NCBI GenBank assembly: GCA_963773605.1
Contig: CAVZBT010000013.1
Location: 1 to 64,000 of the forward strand
Length of the DNA: 64,000 nt
From: CAVZBT01 sp963773605
Lineage (GTDB): Bacteria > Acidobacteriota > UBA6911
Direction: 5' to 3'
Every line of letters starts with the position of its first letter. The first letter of the stretch is position 1. The notes under the pieces are model-generated. The model made no database searches, was not told the DNA's origin, and worked only from the letters and a program-made list of their open reading frames with translations. Positions 1 through 11,687 of this stretch are shown piece by piece. The translations under genes and the position numbers were made by a program.

Positions 1-1044
1 TAGGACCAGTTGATGTACCCGTAGTTGCCGTAAACCTTTTTCAGCTGGTCGAGGGTGTCCTTGATCTTCTTGAAGTTGACGACGTCCCCCTTGGACATCC
101 CGAAGGACCTGACCAGCGCTTCGCACTTGAAGATCGCCGCAGTTCTCGAGCTTGAGCTGCTCCGATCCGGTACTGGTCGCCCGCGTCGATCGGAATCTCG
201 ACGAAAAACTGCTGCTTCGTCTTCCGGAACATCGGGACCATGCCGCGGGAACCTTCGAAGATGCGGGTCACCGGCTCGCCGACCTGGACCTGCATGTAGC
301 CGCGCTCTTTGTAGAACGCCTTCAGGTTCATCTCGATGTCGGCTTCGAGCTTGGCGCGGTGGTACTTGTCCGTCCCCTTGAACAGGGAGATCATGCCGCG
401 CTCCTTCGTGAGCTTGAGCGCGTCTTTAAGCTGCCCCTCGGAGAAGACCTTGTTGCCGACGAACTTGAGCTGGCCGATCCGCACCTTGGCCCCTTCGTCC
501 ATGACGAACTTCACCCGGACGCTCGAGGGGGGGATGTTTTCGATTTCGGTGCGCACCGTCCCCAGCGGCTTCCCGTTCTGCTCCATCAGCTCCTTCAGGG
601 CGCGTTCGGCCGCCCGGATTTTGGCCGGGTCGTACTGGCTGTCGACCGTCAGGCCGACCTTCTTTGTCTTGAAATGCTCGAGGATGTTGGACTCGGTGAA
701 GGACTTGTTGCCGCTGTAGGTGATGCTGCGGATGAGTGGCTTCTCTTTGACAACAAAGGTGATGATCTTGCCCGTGTCGCCGTCGCGTTCGTCGACCTCG
801 ACGTTTTCGAAGAAATTCGCCTTGTAGAGCGCCCGCAGGTCCAGTTCCAGACCTGCCCTGGTCGTAGGACTCCCCTGGCCTGGATTGGATGTAGAAGCGG
901 ATGGTGTCTTCGGGCACGCGCCGGTTGCCCCGTATGTCGATTCTCTCGACGTTCGGTCTCTGGGGCTGCTGAGCGTAGACGAGCAGGGCTCAGCCAGAGG
1001 AAACCCAGAACGTACCAGACGCCGGATCGTGCCAGTCTAGACAT
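1..1044 (-). CDS. bamA: Outer membrane protein assembly factor BamA, N-terminal part (cut by window edge, frameshifted)
   Basis: BamA inserts beta-barrel proteins into the outer membrane. Only the N-terminal signal region and POTRA domains are inside the window; the remaining POTRA and the barrel lie beyond position 1. The start at 1044 gives MSRLARSGVWYVLGFLW, a signal-peptide-like segment. Further on, RVPEDTIRFYIQSRPGESYD and LELDLRALYKANFFENVEVD are typical first-POTRA sequence. A later POTRA shows VRIGQLKFVGNKVFSEGQL, and the last visible part reads KKVYGNYGYINWS. These segments lie in different frames, with shifts near 960-1000, 860 and 150, so the gene cannot be read as one frame here. 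The conserved segments survive in order, so I take the shifts as sequence errors. It lies downstream of clpC on the same strand with about 300 bases between. Omp85-family membership is firm; the BamA name rests on POTRA sequence only. Confidence 0.82.
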
Positions 1045-1213
1045 CCAATTCCCACTCCTTAATACTGCCGGTCGTGTTGAGTAAGCGCATATGTTAGATG
1101 AAAGAGGGGGCCAAATCCAGCGCCGTAAACTTGACGGTCCACGGGCACCTCAGCCCCTGCTTTCTTACTTAGACTGCGACTTTTTCGCGGCGTTTCATTT
1201 TATTTAGGGGGAA

Positions 1214-1232
1214 GCGGACGGGATCCGCCCGC
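1214..1232 (-). terminator. Possible terminator hairpin after clpC
   Basis: The gap between clpC and bamA (1045-1341) holds no gene. Within it, an inverted repeat of 7 bases (1214-1220 against 1226-1232, one G-U pair, 5-base loop) could form a stem on the minus strand. It is followed by only a weak pyrimidine/A+T run, so this is a guess at a terminator. No clear bamA promoter was recognised. Confidence 0.3.
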
Positions 1233-1341
1233 CTCCGGCCCAATAACCTGTAATCGAGGGCTGACGGAAATCCACGCGTTGGGGCCGGAATCTACGTGCC
1301 CGCGGCGGGGGTGGGGCCAGGCCCCCGACCCGCGGTCTTAC

Positions 1342-3786
<2,445 letters not shown>

Positions 3787-3924
3787 ATAGTCTTGTGCTC
3801 GAGTGTTCGAAAGAATCGTTGAACTTTATTATACGGACAGACTTCAGATGAGTGTAAAGAGGCAACCGCACGCCGGGCGGCACAAGGAATTCCGACGACC
3901 GATATCAGCAACGCGAGGCTTGCA

Positions 3925-4625
3925 TCACTCGATGCCCTCGCTTGACCCACGCAGCTGCCCGTCTTCCAGCCGGTAGGTGCGGGAACAGGTCCGGGCCAGC
4001 CGTCTCGTTGTGGGTGACGAGGATCGAGGTCAGGCCCGGCGCGACGTGCAACTCCTGGAACAGGTGCGCCGATCGCCTCGCCCGTCTGAGGATCGAGGTT
4101 GCCCGTGGGTTCGTCGGCCAGCAGGAGGCTGTGGTTTGCCGACCAGGGCGCGGGCCAGCGCGACCCGCTGCTGTTCGCCGCCCGACAGCTCGCCCGGCCG
4201 GTGCCGGGCCCTGTCGGCAAGCCCGACGTCGGTGAGCATCTCGCCGGCCGCGGCTCGCGCGGCCGGCGCGGCGGTACCCCGGAGCAGCAGGGGCATCATG
4301 ACGTTTTCCAGCGCGGTGAATTCCGGCAGCAGGTGGTGGAACTGAAACACGAAGCCGATGGTGCCGTTGCGGAAGCGGGACAGGCTTTCGGCGATCGAGC
4401 TGTGCGATATCCCGCCCCTCGATGACGATTGAGCCGCGAGTCCGGCTTGTCCATCCCGCCGAGCACGTGCAGCAGCGTGGACTTGCCCGATCCGGAGACC
4501 CCCGTAACCGCGACCATGACCCCTGTTTCCAGGTCGAGCGAAAGGCCCGTGAGCACGTCGCAGACGCTCGGTCCCGGACGAGTAGCTCTTGCGAGAGATT
4601 CCTGCACCTCCAGGAGGCTACTCAT
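3925..4625 (-). CDS. lolD: Lipoprotein-releasing ABC transporter ATPase LolD (frameshifted)
   Basis: LolD energises extraction of outer-membrane lipoproteins from the inner membrane with its membrane partner LolC/E. The start MSSLLEVQESLARATR is followed by Walker A VTGVSGSGKSTLLHVLGGMD, then FQFHHLLPEFTALENVMMPL, the ABC signature LSGGEQQRVALARALV and Walker B LLLADEPTGNLDPQTGEA. The MacB/LolD-type FQFHHLLPEF and EPTGNLD blocks support the name. The gene ends DGQLRGSSEGIE at 3925. Frame changes near 4440, 4405, 4130 and about 4050 split it, but the total span (about 233 codons) fits the family. The start codon overlaps the last 8 bases of the upstream permease gene, so the two are translated together. 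The 138 bases between this gene and clpC hold nothing recognisable. Confidence 0.88.
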
Positions 4626-5876
4626 AGCGCAGGATCTCCACCGGGTTCAGCCGCGACGCACTCCGGGCCGGGTAGAGGGTCGCCAGGAAGCTGATCAGCA
4701 GCGCCGTCGCCGACACGATCGCCACGTCCCAGACCCTTCACATGAAAGGGCACGTACGGGATGCTGTAGACCTCGGCCTGCAGCCGGATCAGTTTGTAGG
4801 TGTTGAGCACCCAGCACGAGCCGACGCCGAGCGTCGCGCCCAGGGTGGTGCCGATCACCCCGATGATCAGCCCCTGGAGCATGAACACGTGCATGATGAC
4901 TCTCGAGCTGGCGCCCATGGCGGTGAGGATGGCGATGTCGCCCTGTTTTTCGAGCACCATCATGATCAGCGTGGTCACGATGTTCAGCGACGCGACGAAG
5001 ACGATCAGGCTGATGGTCAGGAATAGCGCCAGTTTTTCGAGCTTCAGCGCCGAAAAAAGCGGTTTGTTCAGTTCGATCCAGGTGTTGGTGGTGAACCCTG
5101 GCCCGGCCGCCGCCCGAACCGCGTCCGCGATCGTCCTGCGCCTGTTCGAGGTCGTCGGTCTTGAACTGGAGCGCGGAGCAGGAGTCCGGCGGAAACGAAA
5201 ACAGCCTCCGCGCCGCTCCAATCCCGGTGTAGGCCCAGTTTGAGTCGTAGTCCCACAGGCCGGATTCAAAAATCGCCGCCACCCGGAACGTCTTTTCGGA
5301 AACCGTCATTCCGAATGGAGTCAGGCGCCCCATGGGAACGACCACTTTGAGGGTGCTGCCGACCTTCACCCCCATGGCGCGGGCCATTTCCTTCCCTATG
5401 ATCATGTTTTCGGGAGGGGGAGGGGAATCCGGGTCGGAAGCAGGGGCCGGTTTGTCGAGGCAGTTGGGATCCCCTTCGACGATGTGGGAGAAGAAATCCG
5501 AGATCTGGCGCTCGCGTTCCGGGTCGATCCCCTTCAGGACGGCTCCCTGGTTGCGCTGCGTGCTGGAGATGAAGACCTGGTTGAAGATGGCCGGTGCGCT
5601 GCCGGTGATGCGGGGGACCCGGGCGATCCGGCTCAGGACTGCCTCGAAGTCGCGCACGGGGGTACTGTCCAGGCGCAGCAGGTTGACGTGCGAGGTCGCC
5701 CCCACGATCTTTTCCTGGATGTCTTCCCGGAACCCCGTTGACAGGGCGAGCGCGACCACGAGCGCCATGACTCCCGCGGTTATCCCGAGCACCGAGATGG
5801 CCGAGATGACCGAGACCATCGTCTGCTTGCGCTTCGCCTTCAGATAGCGGAGGGCGACGAAGAGTTCGAATTTCAT
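4618..5876 (-). CDS. lolC: Lipoprotein-releasing ABC transporter permease LolC/LolE (frameshifted)
   Basis: This is the inner-membrane subunit that pulls mature lipoproteins out of the membrane for transfer to the periplasmic carrier. The N-terminus MKFELFVALRYLKAKRKQT and the first membrane segment (VISAISVLGITAGVMALVVA) are the classic LolC/E opening. A large periplasmic MacB-like domain follows, including MIIGKEMARAMGVKVGSTL. Three C-terminal membrane segments then occur, the first reading ALFLTISLIVFVASLNIVTT, and ALLISFLATLYPARSASRLN ends the FtsX-like part. Frame changes near 5137 and 4733 interrupt an otherwise full-length gene of about 420 codons. Only one permease gene is present, so it probably forms a homodimer (LolF type) rather than a LolC/LolE pair. 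The stop overlaps the lolD start. Confidence 0.88.
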
Positions 5877-5929
5877 AGGCGGTGCCGGCGGAGCACTTGG
5901 CCGGGTGGTTGGTGCAAACGGCGTATCCG

Positions 5930-7420
5930 TTACTCGGGCCGGAGCAGGGGAAACAGGATGACGTCGCGAATGGAGCGGGAATCGGTCAGGACCATCGTCA
6001 GGCGGTCGATCCCGATGCCCTCGCCGGCCGTCGGGGGCATGCCGTAGCTGAGGGCGCGTATGTAATCCTCGTCCATGGCGTGCGCTTCGTCGTCCCCTCG
6101 TCCCCTGGCCCGCAGTTGTTCCTCGAACCGTTGTTTTTGCTCGATCGGGTCGTTCAACTCGGAATAGGCGTTCGCGACTTCCATGCCAGCGATGTACAGC
6201 TCGAATCTCTCGACGGTGTCGGGATCGTCCGGTCTGGTTTTGGACAGGGGCGACACTTCGGTCGGGTAGTCGTAAATGAAGGTCGGCTGGAACAGGTGCG
6301 ATTCCGCGACGGTCTCAAAAAGGGCCATGAGAGCCTTACCCGGGCCTGCGCCCGGTTCGACGGGCGCCTTCACGAATCCCGCCAGGCGGCGCAGGCTTTC
6401 GAGCGAGTGCAGTTCGGACTCGTCGGGTTTTGGCGACGCGTCCGGCCAGAAGCGGAGAACCGCTTCCTTGAGGCTGTAGCGGTGCCACGCGCCGAAATCG
6501 ACGACCTGCCCCTGGTAGGGCACCTGCCTTGATCCGGTCACCTTCTCCGCGACCTCGGTGAGCATCTGTTCGGTGAGATCCATCAGGTCATGGAAGTCGC
6601 TGTAGGCCTGGTAGAACTCCAGCATCGTGAATTCCGGGTTGTGCTGCGTCGAGATCCCCTCGTTGCGAAAGATGCGGCTCAGCTCGTAGACGCGCGGGAA
6701 TCCGCCGACGATGAGCCTTTTGAGATACAGCTCCAGCGCGATCCGCAGGTAAAGATCGATGTCCAGCGCGTTGTGGTGTGTCGTAAAGGGGCGCGCGAGC
6801 GCCCCGCCGGCGACCGATTGCAGCACCGGTGTTTCCACTTCCAGATAGCCGCGCGCGTCCAGGAAGTTGCGGATCTCGCGGATGACCAGGCTGCGCCTGA
6901 CGAACGCAGAGCGCACCTCGGGGTTGACGATGAGGTCGACGTAGCGCTGTCGGAAGCGCGTTTCCACGTCCTGAAGCCCATGCCATTTTTCCGGCAGCGG
7001 CAGCAGGTTCTTGGAGAGGTGAAACACCTGGCTCGCGGCCACGGTCAGCTCGTTGGTGCGCGTCCGGAAGAGGTGGCCCTCCGCGCCCACGATGTCACCC
7101 AGGTCGAACAGCTGAAACAGATCGAAGTTCTCCGCGCCGACGCTGTCCTTGCGCACGTACACCTGTACCCGGCACTGTCCGTCGGAGACGTCCATGAAGC
7201 CGGCCTTGCCGTGGGGCCGGAGCGACACGATGCGGCCGCAGATGCGGACATGCCGCTTCTCCTGCTCGAGTTCGGGACCGGCGGCATGATCGTAGGCCTG
7301 ACGGGCTTCGCTGACCGTGTGGGTGTATTCAAACTTGTGCGGATATGGGTCGAAGCCGAGCCTCTTCAGCTCTTCCAGCTTGGAGCGGCGTTGGACCAGA
7401 AGGTTCGTCTGGTTCTCCAT
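5930..7420 (-). CDS. lysS: Lysine--tRNA ligase (class II)
   Basis: Charges tRNA-Lys with lysine in the cytoplasm. The 496-residue protein is intact in a single frame. An N-terminal OB-fold anticodon-binding domain (about residues 55-150, with GRIVSLRPHGKAGFMDVSD) is followed by the class II catalytic core. Motif 2 is seen as FRNEGISTQHNPEFTMLEFY and motif 3 as GEGIGIDRLTMVLTDS. Length and motifs match bacterial LysS. It lies 53 bases downstream of nothing obvious but only 3 bases after nusB on the same strand, so nusB and lysS are probably cotranscribed, with lolC following after 53 bases. No frameshift is seen here, in contrast to the flanking lolC and clpC genes. Confidence 0.96.
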   Translation of the reverse strand: MENQTNLLVQRRSKLEELKRLGFDPYPHKFEYTHTVSEARQAYDHAAGPELEQEKRHVRICGRIVSLRPHGKAGFMDVSDGQCRVQVYVRKDSVGAENFDLFQLFDLGDIVGAEGHLFRTRTNELTVAASQVFHLSKNLLPLPEKWHGLQDVETRFRQRYVDLIVNPEVRSAFVRRSLVIREIRNFLDARGYLEVETPVLQSVAGGALARPFTTHHNALDIDLYLRIALELYLKRLIVGGFPRVYELSRIFRNEGISTQHNPEFTMLEFYQAYSDFHDLMDLTEQMLTEVAEKVTGSRQVPYQGQVVDFGAWHRYSLKEAVLRFWPDASPKPDESELHSLESLRRLAGFVKAPVEPGAGPGKALMALFETVAESHLFQPTFIYDYPTEVSPLSKTRPDDPDTVERFELYIAGMEVANAYSELNDPIEQKQRFEEQLRARGRGDDEAHAMDEDYIRALSYGMPPTAGEGIGIDRLTMVLTDSRSIRDVILFPLLRPE

Positions 7421-7423
7421 CGG

Positions 7424-7846
7424 TTACTCTTCCATTTCCTGCAGCCCGAGATCGTTCTTGATGCTGTCCAGGATGCCGTTGACGAACTGGGCGGATTCGT
7501 GGGTGGAGAATTTCTTGGCGATTTCCAGGGCCTCATTGATGACGACCGTTCCCGGGGTGCGTGTGTCGGCCAGGAACTCGAACACGGCCAGCCTGAGGAT
7601 ATTCCGGTCCACGGCCGCCATCCGGCTGAGCCGCCAGTTCTTCGTGTGCTGCTGGATCGTCTTGTCGATCTCCTTCAGCCGGTCGAGCGTCCCTTCGAAC
7701 AGTTCGTTGGCGAACGCGCACACCTTCGGGGGCTGCTCGTTCATGTCCCAGAACGATGCCAGAATTTCCTCTGGGGCGAGCTTGCCCACATCGTATTGGT
7801 AGAGCATCTGGAGCGCGCATTCGCGCGCGGTTCGTCGAATTCCCAT
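7424..7846 (-). CDS. nusB: Transcription antitermination protein NusB
   Basis: NusB binds boxA RNA with NusE (S10) and supports antitermination of rRNA transcription. The 140-residue all-helical protein starts MGIRRTARECALQMLYQYDV, the standard NusB opening, and has the conserved C-terminal block AAVDRNILRLAVFEFL followed by VINEALEIAKKFSTHESAQF and NGILDSI. Length is normal. It sits between ribH (upstream, 57 bases) and lysS (downstream, 3 bases) on the same strand. The ribH-nusB order is common in bacteria and supports both calls. Confidence 0.96.
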   Translation of the reverse strand: MGIRRTARECALQMLYQYDVGKLAPEEILASFWDMNEQPPKVCAFANELFEGTLDRLKEIDKTIQQHTKNWRLSRMAAVDRNILRLAVFEFLADTRTPGTVVINEALEIAKKFSTHESAQFVNGILDSIKNDLGLQEMEE

Positions 7847-7903
7847 TTCGCTTGAATCGGTCCGGAGACGGAAGGAGACACGGCGTGCAACGGCTTCCGG
7901 GTG

Positions 7904-8368
7904 CTACACCTGTTTCAAGACCTGGACCATTTCGATGGCCGCCGTGGCTGCGTCAAACCCGCGATTGCCGGACTTGAGCCCCGCGCGGTCGATGGCCTGC
8001 TCCATGGTGTTGCACGTCAGAATGCCGTAGATCACCGGGATGCCCGATTCGAGGCCGAGCGTGCCCAGTTCCTTGGTCACGGCCGAAGCGAGGTGGTCGA
8101 AGTGGGGGGTTTCGCCCCGGATCAGGGCGCCGAGGCAGATCACCGCATCGTACTTGCCCGAGGCAGCCATCTTCTTGGCGGTCAGCGGGATTTCGAACGA
8201 TCCGGGCACCCAGACGACGGTGGTGTCGTCGGGCGCGGCGCCGTGGCGGTCGAGCGCGTCCATGGCCCCCGACAGCAGTCGGTCGCTGATGAACGAGTTG
8301 AAGCGGCTGATCACGATGCCGAAGCGACTCCCTTTGGCATCGAGCGCACCCTGGACGGTCCTGGCCAT
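7904..8368 (-). CDS. ribH: 6,7-dimethyl-8-ribityllumazine synthase
   Basis: Catalyses the penultimate step of riboflavin synthesis, joining the 5-amino-6-ribitylamino-uracil intermediate to 3,4-dihydroxybutanone phosphate. The 154-residue protein is complete. Typical family blocks are visible: FGIVISRFNSFISDRLLSGA at the N-terminus, VPGSFEIPLTAKKMA, VICLGALIRGETPHFDHLA (with the catalytic histidine), and PVIYGILTCNTMEQAIDRAG. The end KSGNRGFDAATAAIEMVQVL is also characteristic. It is the first gene of a ribH-nusB-lysS run. The 129 bases upstream (8369-8497) show no FMN riboswitch, and no other rib gene lies in the window. Confidence 0.96.
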   Translation of the reverse strand: MARTVQGALDAKGSRFGIVISRFNSFISDRLLSGAMDALDRHGAAPDDTTVVWVPGSFEIPLTAKKMAASGKYDAVICLGALIRGETPHFDHLASAVTKELGTLGLESGIPVIYGILTCNTMEQAIDRAGLKSGNRGFDAATAAIEMVQVLKQV

Positions 8369-8497
8369 TCTGTGCTCTCCTTCGGATAACCGGCGGCGTT
8401 CAATTCTGCAAGAGAGCCCAACACTTTACAAGCCCAATCGATTGGGGGCTAGGGGGCTGACCCGGTGGTGTCCGGCGTTGCGGTGGGTCGTGACAGT

Positions 8498-9805
8498 TTA
8501 CCTGGCGAGCGAGGAGAGGAGACGGAACAGGTCGTGCACAGTGCGGCCGGCGGGGAAGACGGGGCAGCCGATGCGGCGGGCGACATCCTCGGGAGTCTGA
8601 TTGTCGATCAGGATGCCGTCCACCCGGGACACCGCGTCGTGCGGGATCAGCACGAAGTCGCCGGCCTCCGTTCCGGAAAGCGCTTCGGCGATATCCGCCC
8701 CTCCCAGCAGGCCCCCAACCGTGATGTCCCGGCCCATGAACCGGTTCTCCACCTGCCGCACCTGCAACTTTGCCCTGAACTTCTCGTTGAGCCGCGCCGT
8801 GCAGTCGTCCAGGTAGGGGAAAAAGAGCCTTCCCGTAACCAGCGTGCCGCTCAGGCCGGGTCGCACCTTCCGTCGGCGCCCGAGCTCGGTTTCGAAGTCA
8901 CTCAAGAACTTCCGGACCATGCCGATGCCGTCTTCGATCTGGGCGAAATCGTCGTAGTATCCGGTGCCTGGAAGCTCCACGCCGCCCTGGATGTAGAACT
9001 CGTCCGAGAGGTAGACGAAGGTCCGTCCGATCGTGCTGCGGAACTCTTCCTGCCAGGGTCGGGCCTGCGTGATCACCTCGCGGCAGAACTCGGCCGTGAC
9101 GGCGCGGTAACGCTCCCGGGTCGTGCCGTAACCCGACAGTCCGAGGGGGACGACGGCGACGGAAACGACGCCCGGGTGATACGCGCGCAGGCCCCGGACC
9201 GTTTCCTCGAGCCGGCTCCCGTCGTTGATGCCCGGCATGAGGACGATCTGGGTGTGAAGCCGGATGCCGCCGGCCGTGAGCTTGCGGATTTTCCGGTCCA
9301 GGTCGTCCGGCTTCCTGCGGCCCAGCATCTTCATCCGCAGTTCCGTGTCCGTCGCATGCACGGAGACGTACAGGGGTGACAGCGCTTGCTCTATGATGCG
9401 GTCCAGTTCGCGCTCGGGCAGGTTCGTAAGCGTGATGTAGTTGCCGTGCAGGAAGGACAGCCGGTAATCGTCGTCTTTTACCTTCAAAGTCGGCCGGACG
9501 CCGGGCGGCAGCTGATCGATGAAGCAGAAGAGGCAGGCGTTGTTGCAGGTCCGGGTCTTGAAATCCTCGACGCTGACCCCGAGGCTTTCCCCTTCCGGGA
9601 TGTCCGCCTCGAGCACCTGCTCTTCGCCCGTCGCCCGGCGCACCTCGAGCTGCAGACCCTCTTCGGCCAGGTAAAACTTGAGGGCGAGTTCGTCCTGGAC
9701 GGGACTCCCGTTGATCGTGAGGATTTCGTCCCCGGGAAGCAGGCCGAGGTCCTGACCGACTGAGCCCGGCTCAACTTCGCGAATCTTGACTCCGCTTCTT
9801 GCCAT
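8498..9805 (-). CDS. DUF512 protein with N-terminal PDZ domain and radical-SAM-like core
   Basis: A 435-residue member of the DUF512 family, whose function is not established. Residues 1-75 form a PDZ-like domain (VEPGSVGQDLGLLPGDEILT). A cysteine motif CNNACLFCF (CX3CX2C) in the middle region resembles a radical SAM iron-sulfur site, followed by YRLSFLHGNYITLTNL and LYVSVHATDTELRMKMLGR, typical of the family. The C-terminal DUF512 part contains GTLVTGRLFFPYLDDC and ends FRLLSSLAR. The protein is complete in one frame. Its start overlaps the end of pgsA by 35 bases, so the two are probably cotranscribed. In many bacteria this family sits near GTPase Der or glycerolipid genes; here the partner is pgsA. 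The PDZ and cysteine motif are seen; the radical SAM activity is inferred. Confidence 0.85.
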   Translation of the reverse strand: MARSGVKIREVEPGSVGQDLGLLPGDEILTINGSPVQDELALKFYLAEEGLQLEVRRATGEEQVLEADIPEGESLGVSVEDFKTRTCNNACLFCFIDQLPPGVRPTLKVKDDDYRLSFLHGNYITLTNLPERELDRIIEQALSPLYVSVHATDTELRMKMLGRRKPDDLDRKIRKLTAGGIRLHTQIVLMPGINDGSRLEETVRGLRAYHPGVVSVAVVPLGLSGYGTTRERYRAVTAEFCREVITQARPWQEEFRSTIGRTFVYLSDEFYIQGGVELPGTGYYDDFAQIEDGIGMVRKFLSDFETELGRRRKVRPGLSGTLVTGRLFFPYLDDCTARLNEKFRAKLQVRQVENRFMGRDITVGGLLGGADIAEALSGTEAGDFVLIPHDAVSRVDGILIDNQTPEDVARRIGCPVFPAGRTVHDLFRLLSSLAR

Positions 9806-10373
9806 TTACCGACTGCGTCTTTTGATAGTTCTCAATAATTCTCACCGACCGGTAAAAGTAGTGGAGGCCCGAGCCCACGGTGAGCAGCAATGAAGAGTAG
9901 ACTGCGGCGGGGAAAAATACCACCCCCAACGACGGCACCAGGTTCCCCAGCATGCAGGCCCCGACCGTGGTCAGTTGCGCCGTCGTGGTGCACTTGCCCA
10001 GGAAGGTGGGCTGAAAGCTGGCATATCCCGTCTGGAGGTGGATGATCAGTGCGAACAGCGCGATGAGCAGGTCGCGGCTTATCGTCAGGACGGTCAGCCA
10101 GATTGGGATGTGGAGCGCTATGGGGACCGAGGGGACCGTAAGGGTCACGAAAGACGCAGTGAGGAGCAGTTTGTCGGCCATCGGGTCCAGGAACGAACCC
10201 AGCGCGGTCTTCTGCTGGAGCTTGCGGGCGAGCAGCCCGTCGAGCGCGTCGGTGACGCCGGCGAGCACGAAGACCAGGGTGGCGACGCCGACGTACCCGT
10301 AGATAACCAGCAGGACGAAGCAGGGTATGAAGAGCATCCGAAGGATGGTCAGCTGGTTCGCATAGGTCAACAC
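9771..10373 (-). CDS. pgsA: CDP-diacylglycerol--glycerol-3-phosphate 3-phosphatidyltransferase
   Basis: Makes phosphatidylglycerol phosphate in the inner membrane. The 200-residue protein has the CDP-alcohol phosphatidyltransferase signature, read as DALDGLLARKLQ followed by GSFLDPMADK, supplying the DG...AR...G...D...D metal- and substrate-binding residues. Several membrane segments surround it (FVLLVIYGYVGVATLVFVLA; IPIWLTVLTISRDLLIALFA). Residues NQLTILRMLFIP at the start are typical of PgsA. A strong ribosome binding site AAGGAGG lies just upstream. Spacing would fit either the GTG at 10373 or the TTG three bases later, so the exact start is uncertain. It overlaps the DUF512 gene. Confidence 0.9.
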   Translation of the reverse strand: MLTYANQLTILRMLFIPCFVLLVIYGYVGVATLVFVLAGVTDALDGLLARKLQQKTALGSFLDPMADKLLLTASFVTLTVPSVPIALHIPIWLTVLTISRDLLIALFALIIHLQTGYASFQPTFLGKCTTTAQLTTVGACMLGNLVPSLGVVFFPAAVYSSLLLTVGSGLHYFYRSVRIIENYQKTQSVNGKKRSQDSRS

Positions 10374-10470
10374 CTCCCCTCCTTTCCCGCCCGCTCCGAC
10401 CGGCGGTTCATTCTAGCGCGGGCGTGACCTTCAAGGAATACTCGACAATCGGCTGCGCTTTTCCGATAAG

Positions 10471-10476
10471 TATAAT
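10471..10476 (+). promoter_or_regulatory. Possible -10 box for the DUF4388 gene
   Basis: A perfect TATAAT lies 49 bases before the ATG at 10525, in the divergent gap between pgsA and the DUF4388 gene. No good -35 box is found at the usual 16-18 base spacing; TCGACA at 10442-10447 is too far. The -10 match alone supports this weakly. Confidence 0.38.
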
Positions 10477-10524
10477 CGTCAATCGGCAGCGGTGTCGGAT
10501 TTTTGCGGGAGGCGCGGCGCGGGG

Positions 10525-11628
10525 ATGTCACTATCGGGCAATCTGAACACCATGGAGCTTGCGGAGCTCCTCCAGTGGGTCACGCTTGGCCGCAAGACCG
10601 GGTCGCTCACGTTTATCCGGAACAAGACGAAAAATTATATTTTCTTCCGCAATGGTCAGATCATCTCGTCCCGTTCCAATGAGCCCACGAAGCAACTGGG
10701 GCACTTCCTGCTGTTCCAGGGGAAGATCACGGAGGTGCAGCTCAAGCGCGCCCTCGAGATCCAGCACCAGACCCGCGCCATTCTCGGGAAGGTGCTCGTG
10801 CAGGAGGGCTTTATCACCCAGGAGGAGGTTGAGAAAGCGCTGGTTGCCCGGACCCAGGAGGTCATCTATGACCTCTTTCTCTGGGAGGACGGCTATTTCC
10901 ACTTTACGGCAAGCGGCTTCAACTCCCAGGAATTGATCCTGATCAACATCGACATGAATTCGATTCTCTTCGAGGGGGTGCGCCGGAAAGACGAGTGGGC
11001 CAGGATCCGGGAGGTTTTCCGCAGCAACGAGATTGTGCTCTGTCTGAAGCCCGAGGCTGACCTGAAAAGCCTCGCTTTGACTCCCCTGCAGAAAAAAATG
11101 CTGTTTCTGGTGACGCAGGGCAAGACCGTGTCCCAGGTTATCCTCGAGGTTCATGGCTCGGATTTCCTCGTCAACTGGGAGCTGTTTCAGCTCTACGAGA
11201 AAAACGTCCTCGATGTGAAAGAAGCCCCGACACAGCCGCCGCAGGAAGACAACCCGGCCAAGCTGTTCTCCAGGGGGTTGGAGCTGATGCAGGAGGGCAG
11301 GTATGCGGAGGCGATCGGGCTTTTCCAGGAGACGCTCAGGCTGGATCCGCAGAACGTGTGGGCCGACGAGCAGATCGAGAAGGCGGAGAGGGCGATCTGC
11401 CAGGAGTTCTACAAGACATCCATCGCGGGCGACAAAGTGCCCGGTTTCATCGTCCCCGAGTCCTCGCTGACCCGGTACAACCTGACCTCGCAGGAGGGAT
11501 TCGTGGCCTCGCGCATCAACGGCATCTGGGACGTCAACTCGATCGTCATGCTGTCGCCGCTGCGAGAGATCGAGATCCTGCAGATCCTCGACAAGCTGCT
11601 TAAGATGGAACTGATCCAGCTGAAGTGA
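10525..11628 (+). CDS. DUF4388 domain protein with C-terminal TPR-like repeat
   Basis: A 367-residue cytoplasmic protein of unknown role. The N-terminal part is a clear DUF4388 domain: MSLSGNLNTMELAELLQWVT, then GRKTGSLTF and YIFFRNGQIISS. This is a PATAN-like module seen in signalling and gliding-related proteins of Acidobacteria, Myxobacteria and Cyanobacteria. The next part (GEVILCLKP-type block, about residues 100-220) resembles the second half of such proteins. Residues about 245-290 (AKLFSRGLELMQEGRYAEAI, then GLFQETLRLDP) form a TPR unit. The C-terminus (INGIWDVNSIVMLSPLREIE) resembles a winged-helix-like end. I chose the ATG at 10525 because the family starts with MSLSG and a GGGAGG site precedes it; a GTG at 10492 would add 11 poorly conserved residues. 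It stands alone on this strand. Confidence 0.85.
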   Translation: MSLSGNLNTMELAELLQWVTLGRKTGSLTFIRNKTKNYIFFRNGQIISSRSNEPTKQLGHFLLFQGKITEVQLKRALEIQHQTRAILGKVLVQEGFITQEEVEKALVARTQEVIYDLFLWEDGYFHFTASGFNSQELILINIDMNSILFEGVRRKDEWARIREVFRSNEIVLCLKPEADLKSLALTPLQKKMLFLVTQGKTVSQVILEVHGSDFLVNWELFQLYEKNVLDVKEAPTQPPQEDNPAKLFSRGLELMQEGRYAEAIGLFQETLRLDPQNVWADEQIEKAERAICQEFYKTSIAGDKVPGFIVPESSLTRYNLTSQEGFVASRINGIWDVNSIVMLSPLREIEILQILDKLLKMELIQLK

Positions 11629-11687
11629 GCGTGGGCCTCGGATCTTGCTCGACACCGTCTACCGTGGGCGGGCCGCTCCCCTCACTT

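Noticed and set aside
8369..8497. FMN riboswitch before ribH
   Set aside because: No conserved RFN element sequence is seen.
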